The translations under genes and the position numbers were made by a program. Positions 38,401 through 51,456 of a DNA stretch of 64,000 nt are shown here, in pieces. Numbering within the stretch: the stretch's first letter is position 1; every line of letters starts with the position of its first letter. Source of the DNA: Chromobotia macracanthus (taxonomy: Eukaryota; Chordata; Actinopteri; Cypriniformes; Botiidae); assembly GCA_036877525.1 (NCBI GenBank), contig JAZGTH010000005.1, positions 4,296,001 through 4,360,000 on the forward strand, written 5' to 3'. A model generated the notes under the pieces. That model was given only the letters and a program-made list of their open reading frames with translations. It was not told where the DNA came from and did not search any database.

Positions 38401-41400
38401 TTTCTGTTATGAGTTCTTCATGTCCTGGAAAACTTCTGACTGGCACTTATCTGTGTCTAAGCCACCAATTAGATTTTGCCAGCATGGGTCACATTTTTAA
38501 GTGTGCATGGTACAAATGTGTTTCAAGATCAATATATTAGTCCATTAATTATTGTTGTATATGATTTTATGTCATGTGAAATGTCCCTGTACACTTCTGA
38601 TGTTTTTCTCTATGCAGATAAAAATGTTCCTTTGTTACTTAGACTCAAAACGTGGAGAAAACATGCCAAGTTATAATTCATATTGTATTAATTAAAAAGT
38701 GCCTAAGGCTGACCAGAGAAAACATACAAAAATCGTGTATATCCTTTTTATATTATTTTCCATAAATTACAACAAAACTATGTTAATTTTTTTTTAATTA
38801 CAGATTTTTAACAAGTACTGTATAACAGTAATGACCCATGAAACTGTGCGGAAAAACATAGCACTGATTATTTACAATATTCATTTGAATTCTTTAGTGC
38901 TTTCCCATGACATATCAAAGTACTATTAAAGAATGAATGTGACTTTCTGACAGTAGAGATATGGCCCATTAAGATGAACCACTTTGTGTCGTACTGCTTG
39001 AAAAATGCTATGAAATACAATTATTATTATTAAAACTGCTAAATTACACATATTTTGAGGGTTGGACTGACAGGTGTTTTAACTTATGACAATAAACACT
39101 ATGACAATAAAGTTGCATTCAAAATTGATCAAAAGTATGTTTTGATATCAGATTAAGTGATGTTTACCCCACACTCACCCTCTGCTGTCATGGCATTAGA
39201 CTGCAGTCGTTTCACTCAGTAGGAGTTCAGAGGCTTGATTGTGGGTTAAGATTCATAAAAGGAGCCGAGGGTATTTATTTAAACATTACAGTAACAGGAT
39301 TTGCTTGACCCTAAAATGTGCACATATTCCCAGCGAGGCCCACCAAAGCTCTGTCACACTAATTCAGATGGCTGGATTCAATCCAGGAACACTTAAGATA
39401 AAATCCAAAAAGAAGCATACAGTTCTAAACAGCCTTGTTCTCACTGCAGTCCATCGGCAAGGCAGAGTAAATGTAAGGTAATAAAGTGTGGCTTAAGGAA
39501 AATCATTGGGGAGAAAAATGGATATACACAGGCTTGAGTAATCACTTTACAGGAAGTCCTGTGCTGCTCCTGGGACAAGCACCGTGATCAAATGCATGTT
39601 CAAAACAACCAACAAGTCCAGGATTTTTTACTTAGTTTTGTTACTTTTGCTTTTCCGAAATAAATCATAAGGAAAAAAAGAACAGGATAAACAAATATTC
39701 TCACCACAACGTATAGGTTGTTTGTCGCTTTCCTGAAATACAACCCATAGGAACGTTAACTAAATTATCGTTCCTACAGACAGCAGGAGACGTCGCTGAA
39801 ACTTTCAGATTAATGCACTGTGGCCTTTTATCTGTGTCACAGTTTGCAATATACAATATTTAAGATTACTATATTTAATTGATTGGCCAAATATCTTAAA
39901 GGACTGTTTAAAGTGTGAAATGGACTTTTCTTTCTGTTTCCCATTGATGTCACAAGATAGGGTACAAACTGCCATTGAGATGAATGGGAATCCTAATGAA
40001 AATACTGTATGTCCCCAGGTATTAGAGTACCAGAGTATTAATAACTACATAATTTAACCAAAAGTAGCATGTTTCAGGTCAGTCTGTACCTAACAGCAGC
40101 CCCATGAGGATCATAAACATGGAGCTCATTTTCACTTTCTCCTTGTAGACTGTGTCAAATAACTCTGTGCAAGCAGAAAAGCTTTAATGCTTTTAAACGC
40201 ATTATGATTTCATGATTTACTCACCCATAACTCGTAATCTGTCTGCACCAACCACTACCTCATGGTCGTCAGCAGAGAACAGCAGTTTTCCTGTACTCGA
40301 CTTTACCTCCAGCATTTTGCCCCGTGCGTGAACTCCGCGAGAACCTGTTCCAATAGAGGGATTTAAACATTTCAGTTATATACTCCATAAATTACTGTAT
40401 GCTAGGCATTACCTCATTTTGCGTGTTGTCCCAATAAACAAAAGCCAGTAAACTCTAGGACTATATTTCACAATAATTGGTATATTTATCTTATTTGACT
40501 CATATAAGTTGTTTACGTAAAGACTTTTATGATCAACATGGCGACAATAATTTATTAATTGGTTTGCTGCATTTTCCAGTAAAAATGTCTAAATACCTTT
40601 AAAACAAGATAAATTTAGTTAATGAACCACATACGATAAGACAGATGATATATATTGAAAATTTATTTTTCATTTCCCATCTGCAAATACTTTTATTTTT
40701 CTTGTTTTAAACAACCTTATTTAAAAAATTTTATTACTGGAAAAAACTACTTACCATGAAATTATCTTTTTACGCAATTTTACATCAAGTTAATATTTCT
40801 GACATGACAAAATACTGACAAGGGTTTTTTCTTTTGCTGTAAACTGCTTTAGAATTCCACTTGTTTGTATTTGCTGTGTTCAACTTTGTATACAGCTGTT
40901 GTAACACAGCGAAGTGCAAGTCACTTAACTAGTCCATTTAAGGCAAAATTACTTTTCATTAAAATACGGCCTTGCTATTACGCTATTAACCAGGACTTAA
41001 TAGTATATGCACCCATGCACATACAATTACTGCTCTGTAATGAAGTCTCTAGTCACAGTTATAAAGGCTATATCATGAGAGAGATGAGACTAACAACCTG
41101 GCTATCAAAGAACCTTTTAACTCTTTCAAAATACTCATTTAACCATCTGTCCCATAAAGTCTAACATTAGCTGCCTGGCTTCATTTTCCCTTCCATGAGT
41201 GGATTGGACCTAGTTGCCCCTCGAGTTCACTGAATATTTCATTTCATGCTATCTACTTTAATATAATGACCACAGACTGGGTAAGAAATTCATTCTGATT
41301 TCTAGTCTGTGAAAACTTGGGGAGCAGCACAACCATAATTATTACTAAGAGGGGTAAACTGGGGTTTTAAAAGACTCCTAGTGCAAAGTGTTACACAATT

Positions 41401-44400
41401 TGTGCTACACTTGGGAATGTGTGTTTGGGGCCTCACCTGCAATGAGCTGAGATACTAATTGCTTCTTCTCATTGAGGATGTTGACAGAAACATTCTTAGA
41501 AGATTGCAGGAACAATGGACTTCCCTGCCATGAAAGAGAGATAAACATCATTCATTTATTTAATGCTTAGCCTACATATTGTCACAACTTTAGCACACTA
41601 GTCTGCTTTGAGTCTTAAACATGTTAAAAACTAATGAAAAATATTAAGTATTGATGAAGATGACCTTCAGGCAGTATACTGTGCAGACACTACAAAAAAA
41701 ATTGCCCTGTGCATGTGTTGGCAGTTATTCATTCACAAATTTAAAAACAGCTACATTCAAGGTATCTGTATTATGTCTATTTATTTTGATCAGAACAGAC
41801 TGATCAAGTTGTTAAGTTTACCTTATTAGACGCATCTTTAAGTTTACTACTGGTAATTCTTTGTCAAATCTGTCATTTTTATTAGTAATGTTTACTGGCA
41901 TTAAATTGGCAAGAAATGTAAAAATAGCTAACAGTAGGTCTAACAAAATGTCTACATAGTTAATTTGCTTTAGGTTAACTTTAACTAATAGCATGCATGT
42001 GCTAGGTGACGTCGACCAAAAAGGAAAGTCAATTCAAAGGTGGAGCAAGTTATTACATTTTAGAAGTTTTTCTCTAGAATATTGTGCACCAATGAACCGT
42101 GCACAATAACAACAGGAACATTTATTCATTTAAATAAATAGGGTTTTGATTTCACATTTGCAGTAATGAAAGAGTCGCTTGTTAGCTTGCCCCTGTTATG
42201 CAAGCTGATACAGATATCTTTCTTAATCTCCAGAACAATGTTTTATGCTCCAGTTGAATCTTTAATTAAAGAGTGCAGTAGTATTGTGTTGCATATTAAA
42301 AGCTCTATAATGTAAATTATGTATTGTTTCCCTTCTGCTCTATCTATACTTAAGTGTAAAACGTTTCTTTCATAGATGCGCTTGATTATTTGACAGCATC
42401 TGTTTTTGGAAAATGATGTCAGAAACAGAAAAATGTGTTTATTTGGTCAAGTGTCAGACTAATTAGGCAGAAGGCAAAGTTTAAATAAAAAATATTATTT
42501 AATATGATTAAATCAAGTGACCACATTAGCTTAAACCAGAACCAGTAATTGTGTTAAATCAACCAGTAAAACAAGTAAAAGTGTTATATCAGCAAGAAGT
42601 AGTTCTTTATAGTAACAACGACATTTACAGTGTGACTGTGCTTTATTGTGTTTTGTAGTGTACTGTTGGACTGTTCCTAGATCAGCCCCCCATAACTCGG
42701 TTTACAAAAAGCATTGGCAAAATTAAAAAATATATAACGAAATTATAAGAATGCTCTGTACTTTGGCTGCAGTCCCTCAGAAACCTGCAGTCATCAGTGT
42801 TACATCCGGAAAAGGTATAATTCTTGAAGTGAATCTTCTATTACTGCAGTCGTGGCTGGGACTTTCCTGTCATCCCCAATCCCAGCAGGCCATTGCTATT
42901 CCCCTCATTTCCTTCCTCTGTTTCTCTCTCTGTCTTTCACTCTATCCTCTTTCACCCGTGCTAGACAGATGAGATAACGCCAGTGCCCAACACATTATCA
43001 AGCCATCCATCCACTACAGGCTGAGTAATATTATTATACCCGTGCATCGTGAGAGGGAGAGAATGTATGTCCTCTCTGCTATCGCACCAGAACTGCGGCG
43101 ACAGACCCTGACGTGTACTTACTGGTCTGGACTGGATTTCTTTGGCATACAGTGGCTGAAGGAATTCGGAATCGCCCTCCAGCTTCAGGCCTCTGTCTGT
43201 GATGCGCAAGTGACCCATGCCATCCTGCAGAAAGACAAATTCAATGGATTAGTGACAGAAAAATTTAACATTTAAATACCAATGTGTTTTGTAACATTTT
43301 CCGAAATGCATTAATTCCCAATAGCACATTCTTGACATTTGCAATGCATCACTAAATAAAAAAGTGAGTTAGATGTTAATAAGATATTCCTCCGATGCTT
43401 TTGAGTGTATGTGAATTAATTATTTTAATTATGTTTTTCCTGTAGTTCCCCTGTAGTTAGGGAAAGACTTAACTCTCTCCTTCACCCTTAGAATTCCAAT
43501 AGAATCAGGAAGAATATCAAATAATTACATGCAATTATTTTATAATTGCTATAATTTAATTTCCATTGGCTGACAAATAAAAGCTTAAAAAAGCCATATT
43601 TGATTCAACATTTAACAATTATGCATCATTAATTTAATCATTCAGCATGTTATGTTTATCTCTCACATGTGCACAACCCATCTTTTCACATCCCCGGTGA
43701 CCAAACATTGAAATGTCCCAATGGCTCAACTTGCTATTGTAACATTATTTTTATGGTAAACATACTTCATGACTGGGCACTTTGATGTCAGAATAATTTA
43801 TTGCATCGTCTTTTGCCATTTTATATCATATGTTTTTATCAACATACAGTAATAACAATTCCACATCAAAGGATCAGAGTGCTTGTCATAATTGTACCGT
43901 TTTGATCTGCTGGCCATTTTCTCTGCACAATTGCCACCTAGAGCAAAGCATTATAGGGGGAAGCGTTTATTTTATTTATTTATTTTGGCTCACTTAGTTG
44001 AAAGTCTTTGAGAGATTTAGAGTTTGCTTTATATAGTAATCAGCTAAGCATTAAGAAATATATTTTGTATATAAAATATATGTAAAACACATGTTTAAAA
44101 AATATGTTCTTAACACTTAGCTGATAACTACATGCATAATAGCATAATAAAGTACAGCGATACACTCTGAAAATGTAAGTTAACACATTTTTTTGTGTGT
44201 TTGTTCTTTTAAAAGTAAATGTTAGTTAAAAAAACAGCAGACACAAACAGGTGTTTCTTGTATAATTTTTGAAGTAATGATATGATAAACAAAAATAAAC
44301 AAGCATAAACTCAGCTGCATGTTTCCTGACGTGTGGTAACATAACTTGTATATTTGTGTTAAAATGACTTGTTGGATAAACTCACTTGTATGGGAATTGA

Positions 44401-47400
44401 ATTTGGTTGTTCATTGCACTAGTTTCTACAGAGCTCTTTCTCTATAGCTATGGCCCTGCTTCAGTACATGTTGGAAATAACCAACATTGACCCTATTCCT
44501 GTAGCTCAACTGGTAGGGTGTTACATTAGTAATGACAGAGTTATGGTTTGATTTCCAGGGAATGCACAGATAGATAAATTATATACCTCAAAGTTGCTTC
44601 AGATAAAAGTGTCCGCCAAATAGATAAATGTAAAGGCAAACCCCTACGGGGCTAAAACCTGACTTTTCTTATGAGAGGAAGTAAACAACAAAAAGTAGAA
44701 GAATAGGAAGAAGTGCAATGGTAATGAACGAACACAGGCAGCATATGACTGAATCCTGGCTCTGATGGAGCTGGAGAATGGTAGAGGATAGATGAGGAAT
44801 ATTATGTATTATTCATGCAGGTTTGCAGTGGCTGACAGAAAGGCCGACGACTCTCAGGTGCGTTTCCGTGCGACGCCATGTGGGAATCAACAAACCTGCT
44901 CTGGTGTGCCACAGTTTATGCAGCATCAAGGAGGAAATTGATTTCCACCACCAGTGTCACTGCGCTTGGGTGTTTGATATTTATTGTGAAAGAGGATGTG
45001 TGAGGAAGAAGAGGAGAGCAGAATTGTAAAAAGAAGTGTGTTGAAAAAACAATCTCCTTTATCTGATGGAGTGACATTGAGGGGAGGGACAGTTTAAAGA
45101 GTGTTTGTAAAAAAAGGGAGAGGGATGAGGGACATCTTTTAAGGCCCTTAAAATAAGTAATGGGGAAAATGACTGAATTTAGCAAACTGTTTTGTGCAGG
45201 TGCATACCCGATTGTAAATTCGTCAGGTGCTACACGAATTTCATGACCTAAAATAAAGAGTTGCTGTACGGTAGAAATGTGTTCTTTCAAGAAAGAGTAC
45301 ACTTAAAATTGGACATTTTGTTATTTATTTACTTGCGCCCAAATGACTTCTGGCTGTTGATAGAAAGACAAAAAAAAGTTCAGTGCAGCTCATGCACAAT
45401 ATTCCAAATTTTACAAAGCCATGCAAATACAAATGTAATGACAGCCCAGACCCCTATTCCTTATTCACATGGAAGAGACTGCCAAGTACATTGTACAACA
45501 TTTCTTATTTTTTCAAAATGTTCATTTTTTGGTGTGCTAATCCCTTTAAGGCCACATCTGCAAAACTAAGTATGACACATGGATGTACCACAAGAAAACA
45601 TTGTCAGCAACTGTAGGACTAAAAGCCTTTGATTCTGTCTGGTGCACTTGCAACAAAAGACATCAGGTATTTATTTGCATTACATCACATGCTGTTCCTC
45701 GCTCACTCTGCACTTAGTTGATGCTCATTGGTTGATGCCATTGACCTAGCACCCCTCAACACTCAGCAAGCTCTGCAGAGCACGGCGACCTCTCCACAGA
45801 ACATAACGCTCTAAAAGGACGCACCACTGTGAGATTCAAATGTGACTCTTGTGAAATTGTGAGGAATAATGAAAGCCAGAGCAAGAGGGAAAGCATTTGC
45901 ACCGAGACATCAACAGATCAAATTCTTTACCTCTTTACCTGAGGAGAGAATAGAAAAGGGGGTGGAGCTACTTTTAAAAAAACAGCAGACACAAACAGGT
46001 GTTTCTTGTATAATTTTTGCAGTAATGATGTGATAAACAAGAATAAACAAGCATAAACTCAGCTGCATGTTTCCTGACGTGTAACATAGTTTGTATATTT
46101 GTGTTAAAATGACTTGTTGGATAAACTCACTTGTATAGGAATTGAATTTGGTTGAAAATTTTGTAGAAAAGGGGGTGGAGCTTCTCATATGGGATACTGA
46201 TTGGACAACTTGATGCCACTCGCACTTGATTGGTGTCCTGACTGATTAGTGTGTGTCATTGTAATTGCATTTACTTTATGTGTGATAAGCATGCCAGCAA
46301 AATGCCACCAGTGGTTTCAAATAAAATACAAATAATTATTATAAGGCTGTCCAAACTTGCTAACATGAGATAACTGTTGTGGTTTCTTTAACTGTAGGTT
46401 GAAATAATGAATGATTTTGAGCAAATCTAGCTGTAGCTAACTACATCACCTTGAATATGTCATTACAGAATTACATTGTAGACAGCAACTACATTGAGGT
46501 TGCCAATTTGTAAAAAATATATTAATATATATAAATATATAGTTGCTTTGCATATATAGCAAATAAGAGATGCTTCTGGCCACAAAACGTGTATGAGCAG
46601 AGCAGAGTAATATCTAAGATGACATGAGGTGTCAATGTTTCCATGGAAATAAATTTGGTGAATCCTGTTCAGATTAAGCAGCAGCATTTAAATATGTAGA
46701 GGGATTACAACATTTAATTCCATGCCAATCCCCCCTCGGTTTAATGTATTGGAGAATAGCTTGTGATCATAAATAATGCAGGTTACCGTCACTTTCCTCA
46801 ATTTCATCATCCTGTGATTTGATGCACACTGCAGAAAGGAGGATATCAAAGTGAGAGAAAGTGCAAGAGAGAAGCGAACCAAACCTGTATTGAATGACCT
46901 GCTTTAGAAATGTATACAGCAAAACATAGTTAAAGGTAAGATTTGCAATTTCTGTGCCACTAGCAACACCAAACAAAATAAAATACATAACATGCATAAT
47001 AAAAAAACAATAATAAGAATGTATTGCTTTAAAAGTTTCAAACACTTCTGTGTGTATATTCAGACACTTTCTGTGGATATGTATATTTTGCTGGGATTGT
47101 ACAGCACCACTCCACTACTGTGATCTTTAAAATACAAAAAGGGTGCTTGACTGGATAAATGGGGATTATAACACTCTTTTATTGCTGGAAAATGTATACA
47201 CACCTCTTAAAATAAATAAGACACAAGCTTTATTCCGTAAAATAACTGTTTAGTAAATTTGACTCTATGTGCTTTGGTAATGTGGAAATTAGATTTTCAA
47301 TAAATAATTCTGCATACACATAGTAATACTTTGAATGCATTGTGAAGCTTTGAACATGAGTTTCTTGGCTTTATGACCTAAGGCAATAACAGTAGCAGCC

Positions 47401-50400
47401 AAAATAAAAAACAAAGAATTAAAATAAATAATAAAAAACGTTGCCAGCCATTTGTAGATAATTTGTTTAAGAACAAGTGCTTCAACTTTGTTGGCTGCTT
47501 CTTTGTGGCTTGCTCTCTGGTAATGTGTTTTCTCAACGATGAGATAAGAAGCTGCACCTCTTGGACTGAACCTAGCCCGCACAGAAAAACCTATTTCGCT
47601 GGGATCACAGGTGATAGCTGCATCACTGTTGTAGCCCATGTGTACACTCAGATGGCTATCAATGGAATTGGGTCTCGGCTTGCTGGAGGCTCCATCTTGA
47701 GATCTGATCGAGTTCTTCAAAGTCTAAGAAGCCACCTCTAGATCATCCATCATAGGAACGTGCCATTCCAAGGAGAAATGAAGAGTGAGGTAAAGAGAAG
47801 GGGTGAGGAAAGTGTTGAAGGCTTATTCAGAAGATATGTTCATTGTTTTTAATTATCCAGGTGATTAAACATGTTGGATCCAGTTCATCTGAGCTGACCC
47901 ACATACAGTAGACGAGTGAGGCTTCATTACTGCTTCCCTAATGTACCATCACCACCAATCACTGTCAGTACCCATGGATTTTCCTATAAAGTTCATCATT
48001 TTTGACTGTGCTGATCTGTCTTGAGCTGATCATAGCAGTCCTAAATCAAGTGTTTGCAGAACAGAGATTTACATGGACATTGTGGCTCTGTTCCAAACCT
48101 AGTGAGCTCCCTGGGTAGGCAGCATTTTAAAGTATTTTAGACATGCTCCTGACGTGCAAACTGTTTCAGAAGGTAAATGGCATAACTACATTCATTATCT
48201 TTCAAAGATACATTCTTTTGGCTGAGTGTTGTGGCAGTATAGTATGTGTTCTTTGTTGAGAAGCCATCCCCACAATGCATTGCAACATCTTTAGGAATTT
48301 AAAATTAAAATATGTTGGATAATGTGAAAATACTTTGTTCAATACTGAAAAAAATGCAAATAGTTTAAGCTAAATAAAACTTGACTTTAAAGCTGCAATC
48401 CATAACTTGTTTTTGGTAAAATCAGTTATTGAGCAAGTACATAAAAGTCAGTGTTCAATACTCTCCTTATCTTACCCCAGTTTGCAACAGTAAGTTTATA
48501 ATAATGTTTTATAATCTGAGCTGTAAGGTCTGATTTAGTGGGAAATGTCAGTTAGACTGTCACATAAACACAAAGATGAAGACCTTTTTACTACATCATG
48601 TGTGGGGATGATGAGTGATTGTAGCTTGTTCTTGTAGAATTTACACTTGTCACCCAAGTTAAGAAAATAACTGCAAGTAACTTGCCCTTTTATGCTTCAA
48701 AGAGAGGTAAAAGATTACAGATTGTAGCTTTAAGCAGTATTTCTCTGTGTTATGTATTTCTATGCTAATTTCAGCATAGAATGTTGCTAAATTAACAACA
48801 CAAAAGTCAAATCAAACAGTTTTGTAACACATATTGATTTCAATCACAACTGCTGTGTTGCGACATGATTTCTGAAAGTGTGTAATTCAATTTCAGACAC
48901 AGCTGTTTTTGAGCCAATCACATGAGCTGTAAATGCCATGTGTCTAATTATTCTGAAGGCACAGGAAAATGACATCCTGTCAATGCTAACTGGCTGATTG
49001 CACCACATGAATGTGCACAGAAAAGTGATTTGTTCACAAAGTTGACTGGTCCTGTCCAGAACACCAGAAAACCCAACTGAAAGGCAATCGTCAAACATCT
49101 ATTCAGAACCGTGAAAAGGCTGATCATCAAGCATACACAGATTTAAACACTTTTTTCAAACCTGATGCAAATTATTGCTGACTGACCAATCCCCATGTCC
49201 CCAGCTAGCAGGTGAGTGTCGTCTCGCTTGATCCTCTCAAATGGCAAAAAGCAATCATGAGACGTGACAAAACTGCTGAAGAGACACAATGTCCTGCTTC
49301 TGCTTGGAAGTGACTGTTAGGCTGAAGAACAGTCCTTCATAAGACAACCCCAATTCTCTTCTTTCTAACACTCCCTTGGCGAGAAATGACCTCTGACTGA
49401 GATGTATGCTCATGAAAGGCACGTCCAATAAGGTCTTTCTCTCCTTCGATCTAGGACGGACGATCAGCATTCTATAAAAAAATACTGTGGGTGGCAAATT
49501 TACAACTCTCTCACCACCCCACAGGCTGCTTTATTGAATCAGGCCAAGGGGAGATTGAATAGCCTTGTTTTTAAGGAACAACTTCAAAGAGGAGTGTCCA
49601 CTTCAAGGTCTTAATAGATTCTTCCACACTCTGGAACCTATGAGATGCCTCCTAAATTTAAAGGCTTTTGAAATTTTAGGGCAGCTAATAAACAAATATT
49701 TTTATTCAGTATGACAATTTCTACATACTGAAGCATCATGAAATTTGAAACCTGTGTTCAACATATTACAAAAATCTTACATTTTTTGTCTGAATACACC
49801 CTTTATCAAAATCCTGTTAATGTTGATAATGACACCAATGTTATGGGGCGCACAGATCTGAGGAGATGTTATTATAAGCATGTGCTGTGCATGCAGGTAC
49901 ATCCCAGGTACCTATACCTTATGTAAAGTTTTAGACTGCATGCCAACAAAGACATGGAAGATCACTGCGCTGGTTTAGAAAATCTCGCAACAAAAGCACT
50001 ATGGGAGAGCACTTAGACTGCAAAAACACTTTCACCCCTTGAACAGATAGGGTAACAAGTCATCATGCCCTTTGGGCTAAAAATAGCAATGATAATAATG
50101 ACTAGATAAGTACATTTTTTGAAGAAAATGTGAGTGGTGCTTGCTGTGGCAAAACTCTAATATTTAAACAATGTTAACATGTTTTAACATGATGCTAGCA
50201 TGATTTAGCATGATGTTAGCATGATGCTAGCATGACTTAGCATGATGTTAGCATGATGCTAGCATGACTTTGCATAATAGATATACTAAACTATGGCTTA
50301 TTCATGATGTTAGGAGGTTGCTAGGGTGATCTAAATGGTTGCTAGGGTGTGGTCAGGAAGTTGCCAGGGAAATACTTAAAGCCCACTGACAGCCCGAGTC

Positions 50401-51387
50401 AAATAAGTTCACCCACATGTCTCTACAGTGTTGTAGTGCTGAGATATGGCTTATTCAATGTATGATATTGTTGCTAGGTTTTAGATAGACAGTTAACAGG
50501 GTAAAACCAATAAATGGATGTGTGTGTGAATCAAAGGACCCAACTACCATGTCTCTATGATGTTCTGGTGCTAAAATATAGCTAATTCATGTTGGTTTCT
50601 AGGGCGCTCTAAATGATTGTTAGTGCATGGCTGGACAGTTTCTATGGTAATAATTAAATACTACCAGTCTGAGTCAAAAGAGGCCACCCACTTTTCTCTA
50701 CGATGTTCTGATGCCTCTCACCTTTTTAAATGGAAGTCAGTGAGGTGGTTGCTAGAGTACTGTGACTGGTTGCTTGGGCATGGCTATACAGTTGAAATGT
50801 CACCATTTGTTGCTGCTTACTAAGCCGAGCAATATGAGCTGACCCCAAGTCTTTATAACATTCTGATGCTGAGCTATGACATCACAAAGATCTGCCCAAT
50901 TTACGTCTATGGGATTTTTTCAGAAGTCAATGGGGTGGTTACTAGGGTACTGTAACTGGTTGCTAGGGCGAGGCTATGAAGTTGAAATGTCACCATTTGT
51001 TGCTGCTTACTAAGCCAAACAATATGAGCTGACCCCCAAGTCTCTACACCATTCTGATGCAGAGCTATAATGTCACAAAATTCAGCCCAATGTTAAGTCT
51101 AAAAAAATTTTTTCGCCCACTTTTTCGTATGCCCTAAAAACATCATACACCCGATTGCTTATAAGTCATAGTTGTGGGTAGTTTACAGTGGTTTCAGATG
51201 GAAAGAGGGAACAGTTAAACAAACTCCTTCAGAGCCTCCTGCATCAAAGTATTGATTGTGCCTGACCACTACTATAACTATATAACATTTAAAACAGGGC
51301 ATCTACTTCACTTTGTTTTCAACATACAGTATTGCTGTAAGCCAAAGGTATTTAATTTTACTGCAGGCAACAGGTTATTGTTATGGA

Positions 51388-51456
<69 letters not shown>

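Larger units (their letters stand above)
28635..40224 (-). other. sgcd: sgcd intron between fourth and fifth coding exons (11.6 kb)
   Basis: It runs from GTGAGT to TTGCAG. It holds SINEs at 29.8 and 36.0 kb, a GACA-rich microsatellite (31.4 kb), a hAT-type MITE (33.0 kb), an inverted-repeat element (34.0 kb), a Tc1-like terminus (34.5 kb) and a C/A homopolymer pair (38.2 kb). The open frame of 154 codons at 29120-29584 has no recognisable product. Confidence 0.85.

Noticed and set aside
44495..44565. Possible tRNA gene (GTAGCTCAACTGGTAGG)
   Set aside because: A and B boxes are present, but no cloverleaf closes and the SINE tail follows.
48069..48300. Possible MITE start (GGCTCTGTTCCAAACCTAGT)
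   Set aside because: It resembles common fish repeats, but no matching inverted end or target duplication was found, so borders cannot be set.
50189..51110. CRISPR-like regularly spaced repeats
   Set aside because: The units are contiguous and degenerate without unique spacers of constant length, and the host is a vertebrate.
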